Shown here one piece after another: positions 24,530 through 33,396 of a stretch of DNA of 64,000 nucleotides. A model generated the notes under the pieces. It was not told the origin of the DNA, searched no databases, and was given only the letters and a program-made list of their open reading frames with translations. The position numbers and the translations under genes were made by a program. This DNA comes from CBDFGT01 sp965247225 (GTDB taxonomy: Bacteria; Pseudomonadota; Alphaproteobacteria; Rhizobiales; Rhizobiaceae): positions 33,323 through 97,322 of the forward strand of contig CBDFGT010000018.1 in the NCBI GenBank assembly GCA_965247225.1, in the 5' to 3' direction. How positions within the stretch are numbered: position 1 is the stretch's first letter; each line of letters starts with the position of its first letter.

Positions 24530-25615
24530 TTGAAAGACAAAGTTCAGCGGTCTTCCTCCCGGAAGCTCCCCAAACTCCAGGACAGCGGTCGCCAGCAAGG
24601 GCCTGAAACCCGGTCCGCAGCCAAAAGGCCGGGAGCGGACCGTTCAGCATCGCGGACGGATGAGCCCATGGCTGCCCGACCCTTGCAATCACGAGCCGGC
24701 GACAAGCCGGATGAGCGCATTCCTGTGATTCTGGAAACAGCCGCCTCCGGTCAATACTGGCTGGTGGACAGTGGTAACGGGGTCAAGCTGGAGCAATACG
24801 GGTCATGCCGGATTGTGCGCCCGGAAGCCCAGGCCCTGTGGCAGCCGGCCCTGCCATCCTCCCTGTGGGACGAGGCGGATGCCATCTTCACCGGGGATAC
24901 AGACGAGGATGGCATGGGGCGCTGGCGCTTTCCAAAAGCGGTGCGCGGCGAAACCTGGCCGATGCAATTGCTGGGTACAGCGTTTTTTGGCCGGTTCACA
25001 TCCTTTCGCCATGTCGGCGTTTTTCCCGAGCAGATTGCCCACTGGATGTGGATGAAGCAGGCTGTTGAAACTGCGGGAAGACCGTTGAAAGTGCTCAACC
25101 TGTTTGGTTACACAGGTGTTGCATCGCTGATAGCGGCAGCGGCCGGTGCGGAAGTCACCCATGTGGATGCGTCCAGGAAAGCCATTGGCTGGGGGCGTGA
25201 AAACCAGATGCTGGCGCGGCTGGACACGGCTCCGATCCGCTGGATCTGTGATGATGCGATGAAGTTCATCCTGCGGGAGGAACGGCGCGGTAACACTTAT
25301 GATATCATCCTTGCCGACCCGCCAAAATTCGGACGTGGCCCGAATGGTGAAGTCTGGCATCTGTTTGATCATCTGCCGCTGATGCTGGATATTGGCCGCA
25401 ACCTTCTGTCACCCCAAGCTTTCGGCCTGGTCTTGACCGCCTATTCCATTCGGGCAAGTTTCTATTCGATCCATGAATTGATGCGCGACACGATGAAAGG
25501 TGCCGGCGGCGTTGTGGAATCCGGCGAACTGATCATTCGTGAAAGCGGCAATGACGGCAAGACTGCCGGTCGTGCCCTCTCCACCTCGCTTTTTTCAAGA
25601 TGGGTGCCAAAATGA
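24530..25615 (+). CDS. Class I SAM-dependent methyltransferase (RlmI/COG1092-like)
   Basis: Up to 361 residues. The catalytic half has a SAM-binding motif I VLNLFGYTGVAS, an acidic VTHVDASRKA after strand 2, and DPPKFGRG, the motif IV common to RNA or rRNA cytosine methyltransferases of the RlmI/RlmK group. The N-terminal ~46 residues are basic, low complexity and probably disordered. The TTG at 24530 has a GGAAG seven bases upstream; the first ATG (24668, MAARPLQSR) is an alternative start. It overlaps the next gene by four bases, giving a methyltransferase pair acting presumably on RNA. Confidence 0.85.
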   Translation: MKDKVQRSSSRKLPKLQDSGRQQGPETRSAAKRPGADRSASRTDEPMAARPLQSRAGDKPDERIPVILETAASGQYWLVDSGNGVKLEQYGSCRIVRPEAQALWQPALPSSLWDEADAIFTGDTDEDGMGRWRFPKAVRGETWPMQLLGTAFFGRFTSFRHVGVFPEQIAHWMWMKQAVETAGRPLKVLNLFGYTGVASLIAAAAGAEVTHVDASRKAIGWGRENQMLARLDTAPIRWICDDAMKFILREERRGNTYDIILADPPKFGRGPNGEVWHLFDHLPLMLDIGRNLLSPQAFGLVLTAYSIRASFYSIHELMRDTMKGAGGVVESGELIIRESGNDGKTAGRALSTSLFSRWVPK

Positions 25616-26457
25616 CCATGCCATCAGGCCGCATCGGGCAGGTGAAGGAAATCACCAGCGTCTCCAATCCGGTCATCAAGGATATCAAGGCGCTTTCGCA
25701 AAAGAAGGCCCGTGACGGGACCGGAACATTCATGACGGAAGGCCTGAAGCTGGTCATTGATGCGCTGGATCTGGGATGGTCCATCCGGACGCTCATTTAT
25801 GCCATGGACACCAAAACCAGGCCGCTCGTGGCCGATGTGGCGGCCAGATCCCTGGCTGCCGGTGCACAGGTTCTTGAAGTCAATGACAAGGTTCTGGCCG
25901 CAGTGACCCGCAAGGACAACCCGCAAATGGTTGTCGGTATTTTTGAAACCCGCTGGATGCCGCTCCATGACATTCATCCCGGACAGCATGAAACCTGGCT
26001 GGCCCTGGACAGGGTTCGCGATCCGGGCAATCTGGGCACAATCATCCGCACGGCAGATGCCGTCGGCGCGTCGGGTGTTATCCTTGTCGGTGAGACAACA
26101 GATCCGTTTTCTCTGGAAACGGTACGTGCCACAATGGGTTCGGTCTTTGCCATACCGCTGGCCCGCGCCAGTACGGCTGAATTTCTGGCCTGGTATGCAG
26201 CGTCCGGTGCCCGGATGGTGGGCACGCATCTGGAAGGCAGCGTTGATTATCGCACCATTGATTATCAGGGCAAGGCAACCATCCTGCTGATGGGGAACGA
26301 AAGCCGTGGCCTGCCACCGGACCTGGCGTCAAGGGCCGATGTTCTGGCGCGCATACCGCAACAGGGAAGGGCCGATTCGCTCAATCTGGCTGTTGCCACC
26401 GCCATCATGCTCTATGAAAGCCGCCGCCATCTCCTGTCGCTGGAACAGCAGCCATGA
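25612..26457 (+). CDS. TrmH/SpoU-family RNA 2'-O-methyltransferase
   Basis: A 281-residue SPOUT enzyme. The N-terminal substrate-binding domain (VSNPVIKDIKALSQKKARD) is followed by the three SpoU motifs: LDRVRDPGNLGTIIRTADAVG-like motif 1 (seen as RDPGNLGTIIRTAD), motif 2 LLMGNESRGL, and motif 3 DSLNLAVATAIMLYE. These form the knotted SAM site. It methylates a ribose in rRNA or tRNA. The ATGA overlap with the upstream methyltransferase gene and another with lspA downstream indicates a tightly coupled operon. Confidence 0.92.
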   Translation: MTMPSGRIGQVKEITSVSNPVIKDIKALSQKKARDGTGTFMTEGLKLVIDALDLGWSIRTLIYAMDTKTRPLVADVAARSLAAGAQVLEVNDKVLAAVTRKDNPQMVVGIFETRWMPLHDIHPGQHETWLALDRVRDPGNLGTIIRTADAVGASGVILVGETTDPFSLETVRATMGSVFAIPLARASTAEFLAWYAASGARMVGTHLEGSVDYRTIDYQGKATILLMGNESRGLPPDLASRADVLARIPQQGRADSLNLAVATAIMLYESRRHLLSLEQQP

Positions 26458-26945
26458 GCGGGCGTGGCGCTGTGCTGGCGCGTCCCCTCCCCATCCTTCT
26501 GTTTGTCTTCATTGCCGTGGTTCTGGATCAGGCGAGCAAAATTGCGGTGGATCACCTGCTGCCATTGCAGGAAATGGTACCGGTGGTTCCGTTTCTGGCT
26601 CTGTATCGCACCTATAATACAGGCGTTGCCTTCTCCATGTTGCAAGGGATGGATGGCTGGTTCATCGTCGGCATGCGGCTTGTCATCGTTGCCTTCATTC
26701 TCTGGATCTGGCGTCGCACACCCCCAGGCCGCGGTTTGGCGCATCTTGGCTATGCGCTGATCATTTCCGGCGCAGTTGGCAATCTTCTCGACCGTTTTTT
26801 ATACGGGCATGTGATCGACTTCATTCTGTTTCACACCCGGTCCTGGTCCTTTGCAGTCTTTAATCTTGCCGACAGTTTCATCACAATGGGTGCTGTGGCC
26901 ATTGCCATTGACGAGCTGTTCGTGAAAAAGTCCGATGATCCATAA
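26454..26945 (+). CDS. lspA: Lipoprotein signal peptidase
   Basis: A 163-residue inner-membrane aspartyl protease with four helices. Conserved boxes are DQASKIAVD, NTGVAFS, GNLLDR with catalytic Asp113 and FNLADS with catalytic Asp140. It removes signal peptides from prolipoproteins after diacylglyceryl transfer; the DUF2291 lipoprotein in this window would be one client. The final acylation enzyme Lnt is also encoded in the window. Starts within the stop of the preceding gene (ATGA). Confidence 0.96.
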   Translation: MSGRGAVLARPLPILLFVFIAVVLDQASKIAVDHLLPLQEMVPVVPFLALYRTYNTGVAFSMLQGMDGWFIVGMRLVIVAFILWIWRRTPPGRGLAHLGYALIISGAVGNLLDRFLYGHVIDFILFHTRSWSFAVFNLADSFITMGAVAIAIDELFVKKSDDP

Positions 26946-27000
26946 AATTTGAATACTCCCGTGAAGCCGATGAAAACACTCATATGTTATTCAGGCTTTC

Positions 27001-29358
27001 ATGAGCGAACCTATCAAATTGCAAGATCAGCTGGCTGCAGCCTTTGCGCAGGACCGAAGTGAAAACAGGATGTCCGGCAAGACAGAAACTGCATGGGCCC
27101 TTCTCGAAGATCCGCATTCTCTGGAACCCAACGATGACATGCCTTTGGGCACTGTTGACGAGAAAACCCGGGCTATCGGACAGACACTGGCAGGCATTGC
27201 CTTCCTTGTCTCTGCGCTTGCATTGGCCTCGGGTTTTGAAAGCGGCTTTTACATCCTGTCCGTCATGATGGCAGCGATCGGCCTGATGAGTGCCGTGCTG
27301 CTGCTGCGCCAGGGCTGGCACAAGCGCTCGGCTGTGAAAGCCAAAAGACTGGAGCTTCCGGTCCGGGAAGAGGCGGAATCCTTCAACGACCGGTCCTGGG
27401 AGCACAATGAGAGCCTGACACTTCTGTCATCCATCCATGATTCGCTGGGCGATATTGTCCTTGGGCGAACGATGGATGGAACCATCGTGCATGCCAACAA
27501 GGTCTTTCGCGAACTCACAGGTATCGCAAACCCGGTCGGCAAAACCGGCAATGCGGCCGGTTTGTCCTTTGTGCCAACAGGGCACCGGCGCCAGTGTGAT
27601 GTGGAAATACACACCATGCAGGGTTTGCGGATTTTTGATTGGCATGATGTTGTCATTCGGGATTCCGCCTCCGGTCAGCTGGTTGTGCAATCCATCGGCC
27701 GCGATGTTACACAGGAGCGCAAGGCCATCCGCGAAAATGCGCAGGCCCTGCAGCGCGCCGAGCAGGTTTCCGGTGCCAAGTCCCGTTTGCTGGCAACGGT
27801 CAGCCATGAGGTTCGCACACCATTGTCAGGCATTCTGGGCATGAGCCACCTGCTGGCCCAGACCGGTCTCACACCGGAACAGACAAACTATCTTTCCGGT
27901 ATCCGCCAGTCCGGCGATGCGCTTGTGCAACTGGTGGATGACCTGCTGGACTATGCGTCCATCGAGGCCGGCCGCTTCGAGTTGCGTCAGCGTCAGGAAA
28001 ACCTGCGCAGCCTGATCGAGAATGTCGTCGAGATGCTCAGCCATCGCGCCCATGACAAAGGCATTGAAATCGGCTCGCTGGTTTCACCCGAAGTTCCGGC
28101 AAGGATAGGAGTGGATGCGGCCCGCCTTCGCCAGGTTCTGTTCAATGTGATTGGCAATGCCGTGAAATTCACGGACACCGGCGGCATTCTGGTTGAAGCC
28201 ACCATGCACAGGAATGATCTGCAAATCAGCGTTTCGGATACGGGGCCCGGCATGACCGAAACCGAATGTGCAAGGGTCTTTGAGGCGTTCGAGCAGTTTG
28301 GAAGCGATGAAATGAAATCTTCCGGCACCGGCCTTGGCCTGTCCATTTCGGCCCGCATCTGCCATGCGTTCGGCGGGGCACTGACAGTCACCAGTCAAAG
28401 CGGCACCGGCAGCATTTTCACCATACGCTTCCCCGTGGAAACAGCGGGGGATACTGGACACCTTAATGTTCGCAGCTCTGCCCTGAAGGCAACCCGTGCA
28501 CTGGTGTTTGCTCCATCCGGCCCTGCGGCCAACGCCTTGTCGCGGACAATTCAGGCACTGGGCGGCACCTGCCTTCTGGCCGGCAGCCAGGAACTGGCAG
28601 AGGCACATTTGCAGGCGTGTATCGCTTCGGGCAGACCGTTGACAGATATCATTGTCGATCATCGCAGTCGCGCCCTGTTTGATTTGCATTTTTCTCAAAG
28701 GGCAGACGTTCTGGCCATGGGCGCTCGCAAAATTCTGCTGGTCAGCCCGGAATCCCGGCCAGACCTGCGCACGGATCTGGTCCTGGGCGGCAGTTTTGAC
28801 AGCTGGCTCATCCGCCCGCTGCGCGAACAGACACTGGTTGATGTCCTGTGCGGTCGCATGAAAGGCATTGAAACCCGCGACGCCCTCAACGACAACCGCC
28901 AGGTATTCGTCCAGCAGGTCCTGGACCTGCCGCAGGCAGAGGCGGACACTGCGCAAGGGCTGAACATCGTTTTTGCAGAGGATGATCCGGTCAATGCGAT
29001 GCTGATCAGGGCTCTGCTGGGCAAGGCGGGCCATAGGGTCCGGCATGTTTCCGATTTCACCACGCTGTCGCGCATTCTGCTCGACAAGACAGCCAGGCGT
29101 CCTGATCTTTTGTTGACGGATGTCTCCATGCCCGGTGGCACCGGTGAAACCTTCATCGCGAGTTTGCGCCATAATGAGCAGGCAAGAAACCTGCCGCGCC
29201 TGCCGGTTATGGTCCTGACTGCGGAAAAGGGTTTTGAAATGACCCGCACGCTATTGCTGAGCGGTGCCGATGAAATTCTGGAAAAGCCGATTGATCCCCG
29301 GTCTCTGCTCCGGCTGATTTCGGAATTGCCGCTGCAAATCAGGCAGCAGGATCGCTGA
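27001..29358 (+). CDS. Hybrid sensor histidine kinase with degenerate and intact receiver domains
   Basis: A 785-residue membrane kinase. Two hydrophobic helices lie at about residues 60-105, then a PAS-like domain (140-245), a HisKA domain with phosphoacceptor His269 in SHEVRTPLSG, and an HATPase domain with NVIGNAVKF, DTGPGM and GTGLGLS. A receiver-like segment follows (about 485-615) that lacks the normal acidic pocket and phosphorylation layout. A proper receiver at the C-terminus has an EDDPVN acidic pair, Asp707 in LLTDVSMPGG, and EKPID with the conserved Lys. The input signal is unknown. It follows lspA by 55 bases and precedes olsB. Confidence 0.93.
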   Translation: MSEPIKLQDQLAAAFAQDRSENRMSGKTETAWALLEDPHSLEPNDDMPLGTVDEKTRAIGQTLAGIAFLVSALALASGFESGFYILSVMMAAIGLMSAVLLLRQGWHKRSAVKAKRLELPVREEAESFNDRSWEHNESLTLLSSIHDSLGDIVLGRTMDGTIVHANKVFRELTGIANPVGKTGNAAGLSFVPTGHRRQCDVEIHTMQGLRIFDWHDVVIRDSASGQLVVQSIGRDVTQERKAIRENAQALQRAEQVSGAKSRLLATVSHEVRTPLSGILGMSHLLAQTGLTPEQTNYLSGIRQSGDALVQLVDDLLDYASIEAGRFELRQRQENLRSLIENVVEMLSHRAHDKGIEIGSLVSPEVPARIGVDAARLRQVLFNVIGNAVKFTDTGGILVEATMHRNDLQISVSDTGPGMTETECARVFEAFEQFGSDEMKSSGTGLGLSISARICHAFGGALTVTSQSGTGSIFTIRFPVETAGDTGHLNVRSSALKATRALVFAPSGPAANALSRTIQALGGTCLLAGSQELAEAHLQACIASGRPLTDIIVDHRSRALFDLHFSQRADVLAMGARKILLVSPESRPDLRTDLVLGGSFDSWLIRPLREQTLVDVLCGRMKGIETRDALNDNRQVFVQQVLDLPQAEADTAQGLNIVFAEDDPVNAMLIRALLGKAGHRVRHVSDFTTLSRILLDKTARRPDLLLTDVSMPGGTGETFIASLRHNEQARNLPRLPVMVLTAEKGFEMTRTLLLSGADEILEKPIDPRSLLRLISELPLQIRQQDR

Positions 29359-29456
29359 ACCTGCGGGATGTGTCGCAAAAGCTGTCCGGCGCGTGTCACC
29401 ATCTTGTCGCAAAAACATGTTTAATGGCGCGAAAGTCAATCAGGGATGTTAACGCC

Positions 29457-30341
29457 ATGACCCTCGATAGTATCGACAGAAACATTGCTTCCCATCCTGC
29501 GGTTTCGTTGATAGACCGGCCTTCTGTGATAAAAGCAAGAGGCGACATTCTGGGACGGATCGGATATCTGGAAACACGCCTGGCACGAACGTCATCGGAA
29601 GTGGATGCGGCACTTTCTGTTCGATACCGCGTGTTTGTTGAGGAGATGAAAGCCAGGGTCTCTTGCGATTCCCATCTGCTGGGGCTCGAAAGCGACAGCT
29701 ATGATGCCATCTGTGACCACCTGCTGGTTCTGGATACCGCGATTGCCGGTGATGTGGAAGACCAGATTGTCGGCACCTACAGACTGTTGCGGCAGGATAT
29801 CGCCAGACAGCATTCAGGCTTTTATTCTGCATCCGAATTTCAGGTCGGCGAGTTGCTCCAGCGTCATCCCGAAAAGCGGTTCATGGAGCTGGGCCGGTCC
29901 TGCGTGCTTCCGCAATATCGTAGCAAGCGCACTGTCGAGCTTCTCTGGCAGGGAAACTGGGCCTATGCGCTCAGGCACAATATTGACGCCATGTTTGGCT
30001 GTGGCTCGTTTTCAGGCATCATACCGGCCGAGCACGCCATGGCCCTGTCCTTTCTGCATCAAAATGCCCTTGCAAGCGGCGAATGGGCTGTTTCGGCCAA
30101 TCCGGATGTCTACCGCACCCTCGATCTCATGCCGTCGGAAGCCGTTGATGTACGCCGGGCTCTGGCCGGTATGCCACCCCTGATCAAGGGTTACCTTCGG
30201 CTTGGTGCCATGATCGGCGACGGTTGTGTTGTGGACCATGCCTTCAACACCACAGATGTTCTGGTCATTCTTCCCATCAGCAATATTTCGGGGCGCTACC
30301 TGAATTACTATGGGGCCGATGCCGGGCGCTTTGCCAGCTGA
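29457..30341 (+). CDS. olsB: Ornithine lipid synthesis acyltransferase, OlsB-like
   Basis: A 294-residue GNAT-fold protein matching the N-acyltransferase family that links a 3-hydroxy fatty acid from ACP to ornithine, the first step of phosphate-free ornithine lipid synthesis. Landmarks are SVRYRVFVEEM near the start, VGTYRLLRQ, and FMELGRSCVLPQYRSKRTVELLWQG. In Brucella and rhizobia the same gene sits beside mutS, which supports the assignment. The ATG at 29457 has CAGGGA ten bases upstream; further upstream in-frame starts lack support. A 227-base gap to mutS shows only a small GCTGTTGTCAGC dyad. Confidence 0.84.
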   Translation: MTLDSIDRNIASHPAVSLIDRPSVIKARGDILGRIGYLETRLARTSSEVDAALSVRYRVFVEEMKARVSCDSHLLGLESDSYDAICDHLLVLDTAIAGDVEDQIVGTYRLLRQDIARQHSGFYSASEFQVGELLQRHPEKRFMELGRSCVLPQYRSKRTVELLWQGNWAYALRHNIDAMFGCGSFSGIIPAEHAMALSFLHQNALASGEWAVSANPDVYRTLDLMPSEAVDVRRALAGMPPLIKGYLRLGAMIGDGCVVDHAFNTTDVLVILPISNISGRYLNYYGADAGRFAS

Positions 30342-30568
30342 TACTCTGGATGTGCGATGCGCTTTCAAAAAGCATCACCGCGCTGGACCGCTATTTTGAG
30401 GATCCGTCACAGCAATCATGGTCCTGACATTCTGTGCCTGAAGGCAATTTGGGGTCATCAACCATTTGTGGGCAGTTTTGCTTTTGTCTTCCTTTGCTGT
30501 TGTCAGCAACTATACCGTCATGCTTTTAGTGTGTCCTCGATTTTTCATTCCATCAGGCAATATTTTTC

Positions 30569-33337
30569 GTGAACACATCTGCATTGCATGAACAGCAGGT
30601 TCTGACATCGGCGGAGCTTTCGACGCCGGAAAGCCGTGCGACCGCGACGCCGATGATGGAACAGTTCATTGAAATCAAGGCAAACAATCCCGATTGCCTG
30701 CTGTTTTATCGCATGGGCGATTTCTACGAGCTGTTTTTCGATGATGCGCTGGAAGCGTCCCGCGCCCTTGGCATCACGCTCACCAAACGCGGGCAGCATC
30801 TGGGTCAGGATATTCCCATGTGCGGCGTGCCGGTCCATGCCGCAGACGATTATCTGCAGAAGCTCATCAGCTTCGGCTATCGCGTTGCTGTCTGTGAACA
30901 GATGGAAGATCCGGCAGAGGCCAAAAAGCGCGGCTCGAAATCGGTGGTCCGGCGCGATGTGGTGCGCCTTGTCACGCCCGGAACCTTGACGGAAGAAAAG
31001 CTTCTGTCGCCCACGGACAGCAATTACCTGATGGCGCTGGCCCGCGTCAAGGGCGCGCAGGACGGCCTCATGGCCCTGTCCTGGATTGATATTTCCACCG
31101 GCATTTTCCGCGTGGCCGAAACCGAAGCCCCGCGTCTTCTGGCCGATATCCTGCGCGTCGATCCGCGTGAACTGGTTCTGGCAGATACCGTTTTTCATGA
31201 TCCGGACCTGAAACCGGTTTTTGATGTCCTTGGTCGCGTTGCCGTTCCCCAGCCTGCCGTGCTGTTTGACAGTGCGGCGGCCGAAAGCCGCATTGCCCGC
31301 TATTTCGGCGTGCGTACGCTGGATGGCTTTGGCACGTTTTCCCGCGCCGAACTGGCAGCGGCCGGTGCCGCCCTTGCCTATATCGAAAAGACCCAACTGG
31401 CCGGGCGTCCGCCCCTGGGCCGTCCCGAACGGGAAAGCTCGGCGTCCACGCTCTTCATTGATCCGGCAACGCGCGCCAATCTGGAGCTTGTCAGAACCCT
31501 TTCGGGCGATCGCAACGGCTCCTTGCTGCGGGCCATGGATCGCACGGTTACCGGTGGCGGTGCGCGGCTTCTGGCCGAGCGGTTGATGTCACCGCTCACC
31601 GATCCTGACCCCATCAACAGGCGACTGGATTCCATTGCGCTGCTGATGGCGCAACCGGGCGTGGTGGATGACATGCGCGAAAGGCTCAGGCGCGCGCCGG
31701 ATATGCCGCGTGCCCTGTCGCGGCTGGCCTTGCAGCGCGGCGGTCCCAGGGATCTGGGTTCCATCCGTCAGGGTCTTGAGGTGGCCGCAGGCATTGAGGC
31801 ACTCTTGCGCAATGCCCGGCTTTCGGAAGAACTGGAAGAGGCACGTGTGGCACTGGCCGCATTGCCGCCGGCACTTGGCAATATGCTGAAAGAAAGGCTT
31901 GATGATGAACTGCCATTGCTCAAGCGCGACGGCGGCTTTTTGCGGGCAGGCAACAATGCTGAACTCGACGGGGTGCGGGCACTGCGCGACCAGTCCAGAA
32001 GGGTGATTGCAGGCCTGCAACTGACCTATGCCGATGAAACCGGCATCAGGTCGCTGAAGATCAAGCACAACAATGTTCTGGGCTATTTTATTGAAGTGAC
32101 GGCCAATAATGCCGGTCCGATGATCGATACGCCGCAAGCCCGCGCCCGGTATATCCATCGCCAGACCATGGCCAATGCCATGCGGTTTACCACAACAGAG
32201 CTGGCGGATCTGGAAAGCCGTATTGCCAATGCTGCCGATCAGGCGCTGACAATAGAACTTGAAGCCTTTGACGCCATGGTTCTGGCTGTTGTGGCCGAGG
32301 CAGAAGCCATCAAGGCGGCAGCCATTGCGCTGGCGGTCATCGACGTTACCTGCGGCCTGGCAATTCTGGCCGAAGAGCAGGGCTATTGCCGCCCGCAGGT
32401 CGACCTGTCCACCATGTTTGCCATCGTGGCCGGCAGGCATCCCGTTGTTGAACAGGCCCTGCGGCGCCAGTCCTCCGGCCCGTTTGTTTCCAATGATTGT
32501 GACCTGTCGCCGCAGGGAAGTCAGAAGAATGGTGCCATCTGGCTCCTGACCGGCCCCAATATGGGCGGCAAGTCCACATTTCTGCGCCAGAATGCGCTGA
32601 TTGCCATCATGGCGCAGACGGGGTCTTTCGTTCCGGCAGGCTCCGCCCATATCGGCATTGTTGACCGGCTGTTTTCCCGCGTCGGCGCATCGGATGATCT
32701 GGCGCGAGGCCGCTCCACCTTCATGGTGGAAATGGTGGAGACGGCCGCGATCCTCAATCAGGCAACGGAGCGGTCTCTGGTGATTCTCGATGAAATCGGC
32801 AGGGGAACCGCCACATTTGACGGTCTGTCGATTGCCTGGGCATCCGTGGAACACCTGCACGGGGTCAACAGGTGCCGCGGCCTGTTTGCAACCCATTTCC
32901 ATGAACTGACCATGTTGTCGGAAAAGCTGGACCGTCTTTCCAATGCCACAATGCGGGTCAAGGAATGGGATGGTGATGTGATCTTTTTGCATGAGGTGGG
33001 ACCGGGATCGGCTGACCGTTCCTATGGCATTCAGGTGGCGCGTCTTGCGGGTCTGCCGCAACCGGTCGTTGCCCGTGCCAGGGATGTTCTGGCCATGCTG
33101 GAGGATTCCGGTCGCAAGAATCCGGCCAGCCGGCTGATTGACGATCTGCCACTGTTTCAGGTGGCGGTACGCCAGTCTGAAACGACGGGACAGCGGGAGA
33201 ATTCCAGGGTTGAGGAAACCCTGCGCGGGCTGGATCTGGATGACATGACACCGCGCCAGGCCCTTGATACACTTTATGCCTTGAAAAAAGACCTTGGGAA
33301 AAAAGACCACGGCAAGAAAGATTTGGGAAAGCACTAG
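30569..33337 (+). CDS. mutS: DNA mismatch repair protein MutS
   Basis: A 922-residue MutS1. It has the mismatch-reading motif GDFYELFF in domain I, connector and lever domains, then the ATPase with Walker A GPNMGGKST (662-670), Walker B VILDEIGRGT and the switch region FATHFHEL. The C-terminal dimer region is intact (DDMTPRQALDTLYALK). Translation is likely from GTG 30569; the first ATG (MMEQFIEIKA) would remove about 28 residues. Unusually, the protein ends with three tandem KKD(L/H)GK units, a basic tail I would not expect in this family. glnD follows after 59 bases. Confidence 0.97.
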   Translation: MNTSALHEQQVLTSAELSTPESRATATPMMEQFIEIKANNPDCLLFYRMGDFYELFFDDALEASRALGITLTKRGQHLGQDIPMCGVPVHAADDYLQKLISFGYRVAVCEQMEDPAEAKKRGSKSVVRRDVVRLVTPGTLTEEKLLSPTDSNYLMALARVKGAQDGLMALSWIDISTGIFRVAETEAPRLLADILRVDPRELVLADTVFHDPDLKPVFDVLGRVAVPQPAVLFDSAAAESRIARYFGVRTLDGFGTFSRAELAAAGAALAYIEKTQLAGRPPLGRPERESSASTLFIDPATRANLELVRTLSGDRNGSLLRAMDRTVTGGGARLLAERLMSPLTDPDPINRRLDSIALLMAQPGVVDDMRERLRRAPDMPRALSRLALQRGGPRDLGSIRQGLEVAAGIEALLRNARLSEELEEARVALAALPPALGNMLKERLDDELPLLKRDGGFLRAGNNAELDGVRALRDQSRRVIAGLQLTYADETGIRSLKIKHNNVLGYFIEVTANNAGPMIDTPQARARYIHRQTMANAMRFTTTELADLESRIANAADQALTIELEAFDAMVLAVVAEAEAIKAAAIALAVIDVTCGLAILAEEQGYCRPQVDLSTMFAIVAGRHPVVEQALRRQSSGPFVSNDCDLSPQGSQKNGAIWLLTGPNMGGKSTFLRQNALIAIMAQTGSFVPAGSAHIGIVDRLFSRVGASDDLARGRSTFMVEMVETAAILNQATERSLVILDEIGRGTATFDGLSIAWASVEHLHGVNRCRGLFATHFHELTMLSEKLDRLSNATMRVKEWDGDVIFLHEVGPGSADRSYGIQVARLAGLPQPVVARARDVLAMLEDSGRKNPASRLIDDLPLFQVAVRQSETTGQRENSRVEETLRGLDLDDMTPRQALDTLYALKKDLGKKDHGKKDLGKH

Positions 33338-33396
33338 CCTGTAGGATACAGGGTCGGCGGGACGCTCTGTTCTGCGGAAAATAAACAGGATACAAC

